64,000 nucleotides of DNA, taken from Marinococcus luteus_A. Its GTDB lineage: Bacteria; Bacillota; Bacilli; Bacillales; Marinococcaceae. The stretch covers positions 241,811 through 305,810 of the forward strand of contig NZ_JAXRUV010000003.1 of assembly GCF_034497705.1 (NCBI RefSeq), in the 5' to 3' direction. The notes under the pieces are model-generated. The model searched no databases and was not told the DNA's origin. It saw only the letters and a program-made list of their open reading frames with translations. A program made the translations under genes and the position numbers. This document shows positions 7,257-15,986 of the stretch, one piece after another; positions within the stretch are counted from its first letter, which is position 1, and the number at the start of each line of letters is the position of its first letter.

Positions 7257-8894
7257 TTAATTTACTTTGACTTGTTCGCCTATTGCTTCGGCCGGTGTTA
7301 AATGATCAACCGCCGTCTGTTCGATGATGAGACCTTTTTTATAACGTTCCATAAAAATTTCAAACCCTTCCACATCAGCACGGTCAGGATGAATTTCCGT
7401 AGTTTCGATTTCTTTAAAAACTTTACTGTCCAAAAATTCTTCCAGTGCTTCAGCAGGGCCTTTGTTCTTCATATAGGAGGCCAGTACAGAAATTCCCCAT
7501 GCTCCGCCTTCTCCGGCCGTATCCATAACGGAGACAGGCGTATTCATTGCAGCAGCAACTATCCGTTGTCCCACGACTGGAGTTTTGAACAAGCCGCCAT
7601 GAGCGAAGACATTATCAATCGCTACCTGTTCTTTGTCTGTTAAAAGATCCATGCCGATTTTTAGGGCACCGAAAGCAGAAAAGAGATGCGTACGCATGAA
7701 GTTAGCTAAATTGAATTTGCTTTCTGGAGAGCGCACAAACAAAGGGCGGCCGCTTTCCACTCCTGTAATATTTTCACCAGAGAAATAACCATAGCTGAGC
7801 AGACCGCCGCCATCAGGATCCGCTTCGAGAGCTTTCTGCAGCATTACTTCAAACAATTCGTTAGAATCAAGCTTTTGTCCCGTTGCTTCTGAAAACTCCC
7901 GGAACAAGCCGAGCCAGGCGTTCAAATCACTTGAACAGTTATTCGCATGCACCATGGCGACAGGGTTTCCATTTGGTGTAGTAACTAAATCAATTTCCGG
8001 ATGAGTGTTAGATATTTTTTGATCCAGCACAATCATCGCAAAAACAGAGGTTCCTACAGAAACGTTTCCAATACGTTTTTTCACACTGTTCGTAGCCACC
8101 ATCCCGGTTCCGGCATCACCTTCCGGAGGACAAAACGGAATCCCGGGCTGCAGGTTTTGTGATTCATCCAAAATTTTGATGCCGTCATTGGTTAAGGTGC
8201 CTGCCTGTTCGCCGGCTGTAAGAACTTCAGGAAGAATGTCTTTAATTTTCCATGAATAATTTCTTGCTGTAATGAGGGTGTCAAACTGCTCAAGCATGAA
8301 GTCGTTGTAGTCCTGAGTAGTTTCGTCAATTGGGAACATCCCCGATGCATCCCCGGCTCCAATGACCTGTTTTCCGGTCAGCAGCCAGTGGATGTATCCG
8401 CTTAAAGTTGTAATCAACTGAATACGCGGCAGATGTTTTTCATCATTGAGCACGGCCTGATAAAGGTGTGCGATACTCCATCGTTCCGGGATATTGTACT
8501 GAAATAGGCCTGTTAACTCGCTAGCCGCAGCGCCGGTGGTATTATTACGCCACGTCCGAAAGGGGACGAGCAGTGCTCCGGTGTGGTCAAATGGCATATA
8601 GCCGTGCATCATAGCTGAAATACCTATCGAACCAATAGTGCGGAGGGTAATCCCGTATGCACTTTCCACTTCGGATTTCATGTCACCATAAGCCTTCTGC
8701 AAACCAGCGATAATATCTTCCTGATGGTACGTCCAAAAACCGTCTTTCATCTGGTTTTCCCATTCATAGCTGCCCGTGGCGATTGTTTCAAAGCTGTTGT
8801 TCATCAGTACTGCTTTAATACGCGTGGAGCCAAATTCAATTCCGAGTGACGTTTCTCCTTGAGTAACGGCTTTTTTCATTTCTGACTGCTTCAT
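7257..8894 (-). CDS. araB: L-ribulokinase
   Basis: This 545-residue FGGY-family sugar kinase phosphorylates L-ribulose to ribulose-5-P. The N-terminal nucleotide block LGIEFGSTRIKAVL, the central GTGMVATN/GNVSVGTSVFA segment and the C-terminal AHGGLFKTPV...GEGGAWGISVLA blocks are in family order. Length is close to Bacillus AraB (about 560). AAAGGA lies upstream of the ATG. It is the first gene of the leftward ara operon, and its promoter region (8895-9220) carries an AraR palindrome and faces the sugar porter gene. Confidence 0.95.
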   Translation of the reverse strand: MKQSEMKKAVTQGETSLGIEFGSTRIKAVLMNNSFETIATGSYEWENQMKDGFWTYHQEDIIAGLQKAYGDMKSEVESAYGITLRTIGSIGISAMMHGYMPFDHTGALLVPFRTWRNNTTGAAASELTGLFQYNIPERWSIAHLYQAVLNDEKHLPRIQLITTLSGYIHWLLTGKQVIGAGDASGMFPIDETTQDYNDFMLEQFDTLITARNYSWKIKDILPEVLTAGEQAGTLTNDGIKILDESQNLQPGIPFCPPEGDAGTGMVATNSVKKRIGNVSVGTSVFAMIVLDQKISNTHPEIDLVTTPNGNPVAMVHANNCSSDLNAWLGLFREFSEATGQKLDSNELFEVMLQKALEADPDGGGLLSYGYFSGENITGVESGRPLFVRSPESKFNLANFMRTHLFSAFGALKIGMDLLTDKEQVAIDNVFAHGGLFKTPVVGQRIVAAAMNTPVSVMDTAGEGGAWGISVLASYMKNKGPAEALEEFLDSKVFKEIETTEIHPDRADVEGFEIFMERYKKGLIIEQTAVDHLTPAEAIGEQVKVN

Positions 8895-8986
8895 TTTGAC
8901 TCATTCCTTTAAAAGCATTTTTAGTAATTCGAATGAATCTCTCATTTCTGTTATATTGCGTTAATGAAATCAATGGCTAAAGCGCA

Positions 8987-9002
8987 ACTTGTACGTATAA
9001 GT
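8987..9002. promoter_or_regulatory. AraR operator, araB side
   Basis: The 18-bp near-palindrome AACTTGTACGTATAAGTT (8986-9003) fits the AraR consensus (ATTTGTACGTACAAAT-like) with one asymmetric base. It is about 100 bp upstream of araB, and its 16-bp core recurs exactly upstream of araN. Confidence 0.88.
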
Positions 9003-9115
9003 TAAATTCATTTAACCATGAAACAAAGCTCCTTGCAACCGCTTTCTACCCTTTTTATATAACCTAATTAGAAAAGGAGGAGTTAAAAAGCTGACGATAG
9101 TTTTTATTAAAACTA

Positions 9116-9131
9116 ACTTGTATGCATAAAA
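9116..9131. promoter_or_regulatory. AraR operator 1 of the sugar porter
   Basis: ACTTGTATGCATAAAA has a good left half-site (ACTTGTA) and a degenerate right half. It lies 41 bp from the next site at 9157, about four helical turns, the spacing at which AraR dimers bind cooperatively in B. subtilis. Confidence 0.7.
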
Positions 9132-9156
9132 TATAAAAATAACCCATATTATTGAA

Positions 9157-9172
9157 ACTTGTACGAACATAT
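9157..9172. promoter_or_regulatory. AraR operator 2 of the sugar porter
   Basis: ACTTGTACGAACATAT has a perfect left half-site and a weaker right half. It overlaps a possible -10 (TATGAT, 9170-9175), so bound AraR would block initiation of the porter gene. Confidence 0.7.
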
Positions 9173-9183
9173 GATAGTTTTCT

Positions 9184-9197
9184 TGTGAACGTTATCA
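9184..9197. promoter_or_regulatory. CcpA catabolite-responsive element (cre)
   Basis: TGTGAACGTTATCA matches the cre consensus TGWAANCGNTNWCA with one mismatch. Its position just downstream of the probable porter promoter fits roadblock-type glucose repression. Confidence 0.7.
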
Positions 9198-9220
9198 TTT
9201 CCAATTATTGAAAGGGGACA

Positions 9221-10612
9221 TTGAACATCATGAAAGAGAAGCAGTCAGTCTGGTATGTGTTGTTGATAGCTTCCGCAGCAGGAATGGCAGGATTTTTGTA
9301 TGGTTTTGATACCGCAGTAATTTCAGGTGCCATCGGCTTTTTGCAGGAGCTTTATAATTTAAGTCCGGCTATGGAAGGATTTATTATTTCAAGTGTTATG
9401 GTAGGTGGAGTGGTCGGGGTCGGGATATCCGGATATTTAAGTGACCGCTTTGGAAGAAAAAAGATTTTAATGCTGTCGGGGATTCTCTTTGCTGTTTCCG
9501 CCTTGTGGTCCGCGCTCGCTATGAGTGTTACTTCCCTCATTCTGGCAAGAGTTTTGGGAGGCCTCGGAATTGGCTTTGCCTCTGCGTTGTCAGTTACGTA
9601 TATTGCTGAGTGTGCCCCGCCTGCTATACGCGGCCGGCTGGCTTCTATGTATCAGCTGTTCACTATTATTGGTATCTCAGCTACATTTTATATTAACCTT
9701 GCTGTGGCAAACTCCGGCAGCTATGGATGGGGAGTGGAAACAGGCTGGAGATGGATGCTCGGTTACGGGGTAGTGCCGGGAGTTCTCTTTTTTATTATGC
9801 TTATCTTTATTCCTGAAAGTCCAAGGTATTTAGTGAAAAAGCAAAAGCATACAGAAGCATTTCGGACATTGGAAAAAATCAATAACACCCGAACAGCTGA
9901 ACTGGAATTGGATGCTATTCAAACCTCTCTTCGAAGTGAATCAAGCACATCGATTAGAGAGCTGTTAAAGCCAGGACTTCGTAAAGCAATGGCAGTCGGT
10001 ATTTTCCTGGCTCTATTTAATCAGGTTATTGGAATGAACGCTGTAACTTATTACGGACCAACAATTTTCCGGATGGTTGGGTTTGAAAATAATACTGAAT
10101 TTCTGGCCACCAGCTTAATAGGAACCGTACAAGTAATATTTACAGTAGTAGCTATTTTATTAATCGACAAAGCTGGAAGAAAACGATTAATGGGCGTAGG
10201 ATCAAGTTTGATGGCAATATTTATGGTTCTTATTGGAAGCGTTTTCTATTTCGATGTAGGTAATGGGATCTGGGCATTGCTTTTTATCATGGGCTTCACA
10301 GCAGCATTTTGTATCTCAATGGGTCCAATTCCATGGATTATGATTCCTGAAATTTTTCCAAATCATATGCGCGCAAAAGCAGTCGGCATTGCCACTATGT
10401 TTTTATGGGGAGCTAACTGGGCGATCGGCCAGTTCACGCCCATGCTCATCAACAATGCCGGAGGTGCGTTTACGTTCTGGATGTTTGCGGTGATTAACGT
10501 TATTTGTTTTGTTTTTGTGATGACCATAGTGCCTGAAACAAAAAATAAGTCTTTAGAAGAGATAGAAACAATATGGGAGCCTTCCAAGAAAGCCTATCGT
10601 TTTGAAAAATAA
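9221..10612 (+). CDS. araE: MFS sugar porter, probable arabinose:H+ symporter
   Basis: This 12-helix sugar porter has all family signatures: GFLYGFDTAVISGA in helix 1, DRFGRKK after helix 2, PESPRYL after helix 6, GMNAVTYYGPTIF in helix 7, DKAGRK and the C-terminal PETKNKSLEEIE. At 463 residues it matches B. subtilis AraE. It takes up L-arabinose by proton symport in the plasma membrane; the substrate is inferred from the ara setting and the AraR sites upstream. The TTG at 9221 lies only three bases behind AAAGGGG, while the ATG at 9230 lies twelve bases behind it, so the start is ambiguous. Confidence 0.9.
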   Translation: MNIMKEKQSVWYVLLIASAAGMAGFLYGFDTAVISGAIGFLQELYNLSPAMEGFIISSVMVGGVVGVGISGYLSDRFGRKKILMLSGILFAVSALWSALAMSVTSLILARVLGGLGIGFASALSVTYIAECAPPAIRGRLASMYQLFTIIGISATFYINLAVANSGSYGWGVETGWRWMLGYGVVPGVLFFIMLIFIPESPRYLVKKQKHTEAFRTLEKINNTRTAELELDAIQTSLRSESSTSIRELLKPGLRKAMAVGIFLALFNQVIGMNAVTYYGPTIFRMVGFENNTEFLATSLIGTVQVIFTVVAILLIDKAGRKRLMGVGSSLMAIFMVLIGSVFYFDVGNGIWALLFIMGFTAAFCISMGPIPWIMIPEIFPNHMRAKAVGIATMFLWGANWAIGQFTPMLINNAGGAFTFWMFAVINVICFVFVMTIVPETKNKSLEEIETIWEPSKKAYRFEK

Positions 10613-10692
10613 ACATTCTAAAGGCCCGGGGAAGGCTGGGCTTGCTGTGCTTTAAAATAATATTTACAGAAATTATGAATTGTAACCAGACG

Positions 10693-10735
10693 AAAAAGGA
10701 AGCTCCCCGTAATAAAAGAGGCAGCTTCCTTTTTT
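10693..10735. terminator. Terminator between porter and araR
   Basis: AAAAAGGAAGCT (10693-10704) pairs with AGCTTCCTTTTT (10723-10734) and continues into a T-run. The flanking A and T runs make it work in both directions, ending the porter transcript and araR. Confidence 0.92.
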
Positions 10736-10772
10736 GAGTACAGTCCAGCTATCTGCCGATCCGTATGAATAT

Positions 10773-11882
10773 TTATTCTGTTTCCAGCGCTGGTGTGAAT
10801 TGGAGACTCCGTGTCGAATGGCGGTCGATAAAATGAGGCTCATATACAATAGAAGAAAGGGCAGCGTCCGGCTGTTCAATGAGAGTTGTTACATATTTGG
10901 CTGCGTCTTCTCCCATCCGTTCTTTGGGATGGACGATGGAAGAAAATTTCACTTCGGAGATTTGGGTAAAATGGGAATCGTCAAAGCTTACGACAGAAAT
11001 GTCCTCAGGAACCTGCAGGTTTTTATCGCGGAGCACATCGAGAAGCTGAAGCAGAAGTTCATCGTTATAGGTTACAAGGCCGGTAGGGCCGTCAGTCTGG
11101 CTCATTAAAATCTGCTCGACAGATTGGGCGGCCCTGGAATACTTTTCGTCGGTGGAATACGTGATCAATAGGGAGGGGTCTACCGGACACCCGTAGTGCC
11201 GGTGAGCTTTAAGGAACCCCTTCATCCGCTGCACGCCCTGCATATCATCAGTTTTAAATAAGCCTATTATCCGCCGATGGCCGAGCTGGATTAAATGCTC
11301 CGCGTTCCGGAAGCCCGCTTCCTGATCGTTTAGGGTTAAACTCAGCGGTTCAAGCTCTTCATAATACGCGTTCATCATGACATATGGAATGCCGGCATTT
11401 TCGAGATTCAGGTAGTAGTTTAGATTGGGATTAGCCTGCGCGCTGCGCGTCGGTTCAATAATCAGACCATCGACCTGTTGGGTAAGAATATTTTCGAGCG
11501 CCTGTTTTTCTTTATCAAAATCATTATTGGTGCTCATAAGAATAACATTATAGCCTTTATCGCTTAAATACCGTTCAGCCCCGCGTATAATATAAGGGAA
11601 AATATAATCTGAGATGTACGTAGTGATAATGGCTACATTTTTACGGATAGAGGGGGAAGAAAATTTAGAGCGGTCTGCACAAAATGTGCCGACGCCGTGT
11701 TCCCGATACAGCCATCCCTCGCTCACAAGCTCGCCGATAGCCTGGCGTACGGTGTGCCTACTTACTTCGAAGTTCTTTACGTATTCGTATTCAGATAGAA
11801 TTTTTTGGTGGGGACGGAAGCTGCCGTCCAAAATTTTAGATTGAATGTGCTGCTTTAATTGTTTATATTTTGAGACCATCAT
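10773..11882 (-). CDS. araR: AraR arabinose-responsive repressor (GntR/LacI chimera)
   Basis: This 369-residue protein has an N-terminal GntR winged helix (residues about 5-70; ILSEYEYVKNFEVSRHTVRQ then GWLYREHGVGTF) fused to a LacI-type periplasmic-binding-like sensor (about 75-360; IRKNVAIITTYISDYIFP, NAYYEELEPLSLTLND, VVSFDDSHF). This hybrid architecture is diagnostic for AraR, which leaves its operators when L-arabinose binds. AGAGGTG precedes ATG-ATG. It is transcribed alone, between the porter and the araN operon. AraR-type palindromes occur at 8987, 9116, 9157 and 12036. Confidence 0.96.
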   Translation of the reverse strand: MMVSKYKQLKQHIQSKILDGSFRPHQKILSEYEYVKNFEVSRHTVRQAIGELVSEGWLYREHGVGTFCADRSKFSSPSIRKNVAIITTYISDYIFPYIIRGAERYLSDKGYNVILMSTNNDFDKEKQALENILTQQVDGLIIEPTRSAQANPNLNYYLNLENAGIPYVMMNAYYEELEPLSLTLNDQEAGFRNAEHLIQLGHRRIIGLFKTDDMQGVQRMKGFLKAHRHYGCPVDPSLLITYSTDEKYSRAAQSVEQILMSQTDGPTGLVTYNDELLLQLLDVLRDKNLQVPEDISVVSFDDSHFTQISEVKFSSIVHPKERMGEDAAKYVTTLIEQPDAALSSIVYEPHFIDRHSTRSLQFTPALETE

Positions 11883-11990
11883 GCACCTCTTTTTCTTTTT
11901 ATCGTATCATACACATGCGTACAACTGAAGAAAAATTGTTGTGGCAGTATCTGAAGCTATTTTGACTTTTAAATATTGAAATAAATGTAT

Positions 11991-12004
11991 GGAAAGCGCT
12001 TGCA
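11991..12004. promoter_or_regulatory. CcpA cre site upstream of araN
   Basis: GGAAAGCGCTTGCA matches 12 of 14 positions of the symmetric cre TGAAAGCGCTTTCA. It lies 32 bp upstream of the AraR operator, so the operon is probably under both arabinose induction and glucose repression. Confidence 0.65.
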
Positions 12005-12035
12005 AAAGATTTACCTGTATGGTTAAATAAAAATA

Positions 12036-12051
12036 ACTTGTACGTATAAGT
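12036..12051. promoter_or_regulatory. AraR operator of the araN operon
   Basis: ACTTGTACGTATAAGT is identical to the 16-bp core of the araB-side site. It ends 27 bp before the araN start, overlapping the probable promoter or transcription start. Confidence 0.88.
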
Positions 12052-12078
12052 TGTGAAAACAGAATAAGGGGGACAATT

Positions 12079-13449
12079 ATGAAACGTTGGTCGATTTTTG
12101 GTGGTGCGATGCTGTCTTTTGTTTACTTAGCAGGTTGTGGCGGCGGGAGTGGTGGCGAAAGTGATGGTGAAGGAGGCGGAGAAGGAGGAGAAGGCGAAGC
12201 AGAGGAAGTGGAAGTAATTGGCGAAGAAAGTGAAGATGCAACCGAATTAACTTTTTGGACATTCAACGAACAACATATTGGTATTTATGAAGATGCAGTA
12301 AATAGATGGAATGAGGAGCATGAAGACCGGCCGATTAAATTGCAGGCTGAGGTTTATCCTATCGAGCAGATGAACAATAATTTGCTTCTTTCTTTACAGT
12401 CGGGGTCTGGAGCTCCTGACATGGCGGACATAGAAATTAGTTACTTTGCCAACTTCCTCGAAGGTGACGTTCAATTAGAATCAATGAATGAACACGTGGA
12501 GCCAGTGCTCGACGATATGGTAGAAGAACGGTTTGATATATATTCCAAGGATGATAATTATTACGGCATGCCTTACCATGTTGGTGCTACAGTAATGTAC
12601 TATAATACGGAAATTATGGAAGAAGCCGGAGTGGATATAGACGAAATTGTGACCTGGGATGACTACGTAGAAGCAGGAGAACAGGTTGTAGAAAATACAG
12701 ACTCGATGATGACTACAGTAGAAGTGGATGAGCATTTCAGCTTCTGGCCTTTAATCAGTCAAAGAGGGTCTGATTACTTCAATGATGAAGGTGATCTAAC
12801 CCTGGCAAACGATACAAACGTTGATACACTTCAATTTTTAGACGATATGGTGAATGAACATGAAGTAGCTGAAGTGACGCCAGGCGGATTTCATCATTCT
12901 GAGGAATACTATGGCTACATGAACGACGGAGGAGCCGCTTCGTTAATGATGCCAACCTGGTACATGGGCAGATTTATTGATTATATGCCTGATCTCGAAG
13001 GAAAAATGGAAATCCGTCCGTTGCCTGTATGGGAAGAAGGCGGAAACCGTACAGCTGGAATGGGTGGTACAGGTACAGTAGTGACGAATCAGACGGAAGA
13101 GCCGGAACTGGCTAAAGAATTTTTAGCCTATGCGAAATTGTCTGAAGAAGGAAATATTGCATTGTGGCAGGAGTTAGGCTTTGACCCACCAATGTACACC
13201 GTGTGGGATGATGAAGCTATGGATGAGCCGAACCCTTACTACGAATATTTTGATGATGATATCTTTGACACTCTTTTGGACTTAAATGGAGAAATCGAAG
13301 CGTTGAATCTTACACCGGATCTGCCGGATGTGCAGTCCGAAATTCACACGAATGTTCTGAACAGCGCTATCAGGCAGCAGAGCCAGGATCCGGAAGAAGC
13401 ATTAAAGCAGGCTGAAGACGCAGTAAGTAGCGGGCAGACAGAAGAATAG
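12079..13449 (+). CDS. araN: ABC transporter sugar-binding lipoprotein (AraN-like)
   Basis: This 456-residue extracellular solute-binding protein has signal peptide MKRWSIFGGAMLSFVY and lipobox LAGC, so Cys20 is lipidated and anchors it outside the membrane. A Gly/Ser/Glu-rich linker (residues about 21-50) precedes the binding fold, which begins ATELTFWTFNEQHI. The mature protein is very acidic, as in salt-adapted bacteria. It probably binds arabino-oligosaccharides and delivers them to the two permeases that follow. No ATPase gene lies nearby; AraNPQ of B. subtilis borrows the shared ATPase MsmX, and the same is likely here. AAGGGGG precedes the ATG. Confidence 0.88.
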   Translation: MKRWSIFGGAMLSFVYLAGCGGGSGGESDGEGGGEGGEGEAEEVEVIGEESEDATELTFWTFNEQHIGIYEDAVNRWNEEHEDRPIKLQAEVYPIEQMNNNLLLSLQSGSGAPDMADIEISYFANFLEGDVQLESMNEHVEPVLDDMVEERFDIYSKDDNYYGMPYHVGATVMYYNTEIMEEAGVDIDEIVTWDDYVEAGEQVVENTDSMMTTVEVDEHFSFWPLISQRGSDYFNDEGDLTLANDTNVDTLQFLDDMVNEHEVAEVTPGGFHHSEEYYGYMNDGGAASLMMPTWYMGRFIDYMPDLEGKMEIRPLPVWEEGGNRTAGMGGTGTVVTNQTEEPELAKEFLAYAKLSEEGNIALWQELGFDPPMYTVWDDEAMDEPNPYYEYFDDDIFDTLLDLNGEIEALNLTPDLPDVQSEIHTNVLNSAIRQQSQDPEEALKQAEDAVSSGQTEE

Positions 13450-13503
13450 AACTGGGGGGCTTTTGCCCTCCTTCTATCATTATTTAGCGGAAAGGAGCAG
13501 AAA

Positions 13504-14436
13504 ATGGAACGTTCAGAAACAATGTCCAATAAAAAGACTTTTTCTTTAAAAGGTATTCTGCATTTCCTGAATTCAAAAAAGGTTGCTCCTTATGTTTTTG
13601 TGTCGCCTTTCATTGTATCTTTCCTGGCACTGTACTTGTATCCAATGATTCAGGCGATCATTATGAGTTTTCAGCAGGTTCTTCCCGGTCAGACGACTTT
13701 TGTAGGAACTCATAATTACCAGCGGATTTTGAACCCGACTTTTTTCCAGGCGCTGGGGAACACAGCAACCTATGTGTTTTTTACGGTCATTATATTAGTA
13801 ATGATTCCAATTATACTTTCAGTATTTTTAAACAGTAAATCCCTGTATTTTAAAAATTTCTTTAGAGCGGCACTTTTCATACCAGCTCTTACTTCGGTTA
13901 TCGTCGCCGGTATTATTTTCCGGATGATGTTCGGGGAGTCGGAAAACTCCTTTGTAAACGAATTGCTTGGCCTTGTTGGTATGGACCCGGTGCAGTGGAG
14001 GTACGGAGCAGGAACAGGGATGTTTTTAATGGTGCTGCTTGCTTCATGGCGCTGGATTGGTGTGAACATACTATACTTTCTCGCTGGTCTGCAGAACGTT
14101 TCGGAGGAGTTATATGAAGCGGCTGATATCGACGGAGCGAGCGCATGGCAGAAATTTTTATTCGTTACGATGCCTGCTTTAAAGCCTGTTATTATTTTCG
14201 TAGCCACCATTACGATCATTAACGGCTTCCGGATGTTTGAAGAAAGCTTTGTATTCTGGGAAAACAGCTCTCCCGGCAATATTGGCTTAACCATTGTAGG
14301 ATATATTTACAAAGAAGGCATTCAGCAAAACGACATGGGCTTCGGCGCAGCTATCGGAGTCGTGCTAATGCTGATCATATTTGTTGTAAGCATGATTCAG
14401 CTGAAATTCTTTGGCGCCTTCAAAAAGGAGGATTAG
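13504..14436 (+). CDS. araP: ABC sugar permease (AraP-like)
   Basis: This 310-residue permease of the carbohydrate CUT1 family has six predicted helices. The EAA cytoplasmic loop that docks the ATPase is visible as EELYEAADIDGASAWQKFLFVTMP (about 202-225). A cytosolic leader of about 30 residues precedes helix 1 (PYVFVSPFIVSFLALYLYP). AAAGGAG precedes the ATG. It forms the membrane channel with the next permease; the pair overlaps in function with AraP/AraQ of B. subtilis. Three bases separate its stop from the next start. Confidence 0.9.
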   Translation: MERSETMSNKKTFSLKGILHFLNSKKVAPYVFVSPFIVSFLALYLYPMIQAIIMSFQQVLPGQTTFVGTHNYQRILNPTFFQALGNTATYVFFTVIILVMIPIILSVFLNSKSLYFKNFFRAALFIPALTSVIVAGIIFRMMFGESENSFVNELLGLVGMDPVQWRYGAGTGMFLMVLLASWRWIGVNILYFLAGLQNVSEELYEAADIDGASAWQKFLFVTMPALKPVIIFVATITIINGFRMFEESFVFWENSSPGNIGLTIVGYIYKEGIQQNDMGFGAAIGVVLMLIIFVVSMIQLKFFGAFKKED

Positions 14437-14442
14437 AGAGTG

Positions 14443-15285
14443 ATGGGCAAAAATAATAAAAAATGGGTGTCAATTCTATTGACTGCATTGTTTGCAGTAA
14501 TAACTGTAATTGCTCTCACCCCCGTAGTATCATTAATTGTAGCTTCTATGCGGCCCTCTTCAGAATTGATGAGGCAGGGCCTTTCCTTTTTCTTTGATCC
14601 GGCCAGTCTGGATCTTGGTAATTACCTGGCTGTATTTTCTGAAGAAGGGGCCAGCTACTGGCAGTGGTATATGAACAGTCTCATTGTTAGCGGAGGCTTA
14701 ATTGTATTATCACTATTCTTTTCCTCTATGGTGGGTTACGCGCTAGCGATGTACAATTTCAAAGGAGTAAGAGTTATCTTTATGCTCGTATTGTTTGTAC
14801 TGATGGTGCCGTTTGAAATCTTAATGCTTCCCCTTTACCAGATGATGACCGGTTTAAACCTGGTGGACACCTATTTTGCGGTCATGCTTCCTTTAATTGT
14901 TGCCCCGGTGGCAGTGTTTTTCTTTAGACAGTATTGTCTGGGGCTGCCGAAGGAACTAATGGAGTCGGCCAGAATTGACGGATGCACAGAGTACGGCATC
15001 TTTTTCAAAATAATGGCGCCACTCATGGGCCCTTCGTTTGCGGCAATGGCTATTCTTCAGGGACTTACCAGCTGGAATAACTTTTTATGGCCGCTGCTTG
15101 TATTAAGATCAAATGAAATGTTCACGCTTCCAGTAGGCTTGGCCACATTGCTTACCCCATATGGCAATAACTATGAGCTCCTGTTTTCCGGCTCGGTTCT
15201 TACCATTGTTCCTATTGTCCTTCTTTTTCTATTCTTTCAGAAATTCTTCATCTCCGGCCTTACTGTCGGCGGTGTTAAAGGCTGA
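14443..15285 (+). CDS. araQ: ABC sugar permease (AraQ-like)
   Basis: This CUT1 permease, about 280 residues with six helices, is the partner of the preceding one. The EAA loop is LPKELMESARIDGCTEYGIF, followed by FKIMAPLMGP. The GTG directly before the chosen ATG could also initiate; AAGGAGG lies upstream in the end of araP. Typical C-terminal family text LTVGGVKG closes the protein. Together with araN and araP it makes the importer for arabinose oligomers; the energising ATPase is not encoded here. Confidence 0.9.
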   Translation: MGKNNKKWVSILLTALFAVITVIALTPVVSLIVASMRPSSELMRQGLSFFFDPASLDLGNYLAVFSEEGASYWQWYMNSLIVSGGLIVLSLFFSSMVGYALAMYNFKGVRVIFMLVLFVLMVPFEILMLPLYQMMTGLNLVDTYFAVMLPLIVAPVAVFFFRQYCLGLPKELMESARIDGCTEYGIFFKIMAPLMGPSFAAMAILQGLTSWNNFLWPLLVLRSNEMFTLPVGLATLLTPYGNNYELLFSGSVLTIVPIVLLFLFFQKFFISGLTVGGVKG

Positions 15286-15308
15286 TCTCTCCAGGGGGAG
15301 GAAAAAGT

Positions 15309-15986
15309 ATGAAAAAGCTCCCATTAGAAAAATTAAATATGATTTTCGTATGGATCAATAAACTATTTATATTAAACGTATGCTGGATTTTAGGGATGCT
15401 TGGCGGACTGATAGCGTTTGGTATTTTTCCAGCGTCTACTGCAGCACTTGGTGTTTCAAAAGAACTTTTGAACAGCAGGGAGATAAAGGTAGGGAAAAAA
15501 TTTATTCAGTTTTACAAACGGGATTTTATGCAGGCAAACATGCTTGGCTTCCTGTGGCTGGGAGGCGCCGTGCTTATTCTGGTTAACTATGCGGCGCTGA
15601 ATAACGGTTTTTCCGCAAACGCAGTAACAATATTTTTCTACATTGTTATTTTAATCGTTTACAGTTCACTGACAGTGCATCTTTTTGCTTTACATTCAAG
15701 CTTTCAAGCGAGTTTATTAACTTACTTTAAGAACGCTTTGATTATTGGAATCACAAAAATGCACATTACTGTTTCATTAATAGCAGTTCATTTTGCTTTA
15801 ATCTACGGGGCGTTAACGATCCCGGCATTTTTCCTCTTTTTCTACGGCAGTCTTTCCTCATTAGCAACTGTATTTATTACGAAAAACCTGTATCATCGGC
15901 TGGAAGAAAAGAGTGCACGAGAGCAGGAATCTACGAATTACAGCATAACCAAGGAGCGTACAAAATATGGCGAAAAAACAACCTGA
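15309..15986 (+). CDS. YesL/DUF624-family membrane protein
   Basis: This 225-residue protein has about five membrane helices and starts with the YesL pattern: a short basic leader, then hydrophobic IWINKLFILNVCWILGML and GIFPASTAALGV. YesL-like proteins accompany CUT1 sugar importers and polysaccharide-degradation genes in many Bacilli, but their task is not established. A role in membrane assembly or function of the neighbouring transporter is an inference. GGGGGAGG precedes the ATG. Its 3' end overlaps the GH51 start by 20 bp, so the two are translationally coupled. Confidence 0.85.
   Translation: MKKLPLEKLNMIFVWINKLFILNVCWILGMLGGLIAFGIFPASTAALGVSKELLNSREIKVGKKFIQFYKRDFMQANMLGFLWLGGAVLILVNYAALNNGFSANAVTIFFYIVILIVYSSLTVHLFALHSSFQASLLTYFKNALIIGITKMHITVSLIAVHFALIYGALTIPAFFLFFYGSLSSLATVFITKNLYHRLEEKSAREQESTNYSITKERTKYGEKTT

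Noticed and set aside
12077..12262. Leucine/histidine-rich leftward frame
   Set aside because: It is the complement of the Gly/Glu linker of the araN lipoprotein; low complexity and no start signal.
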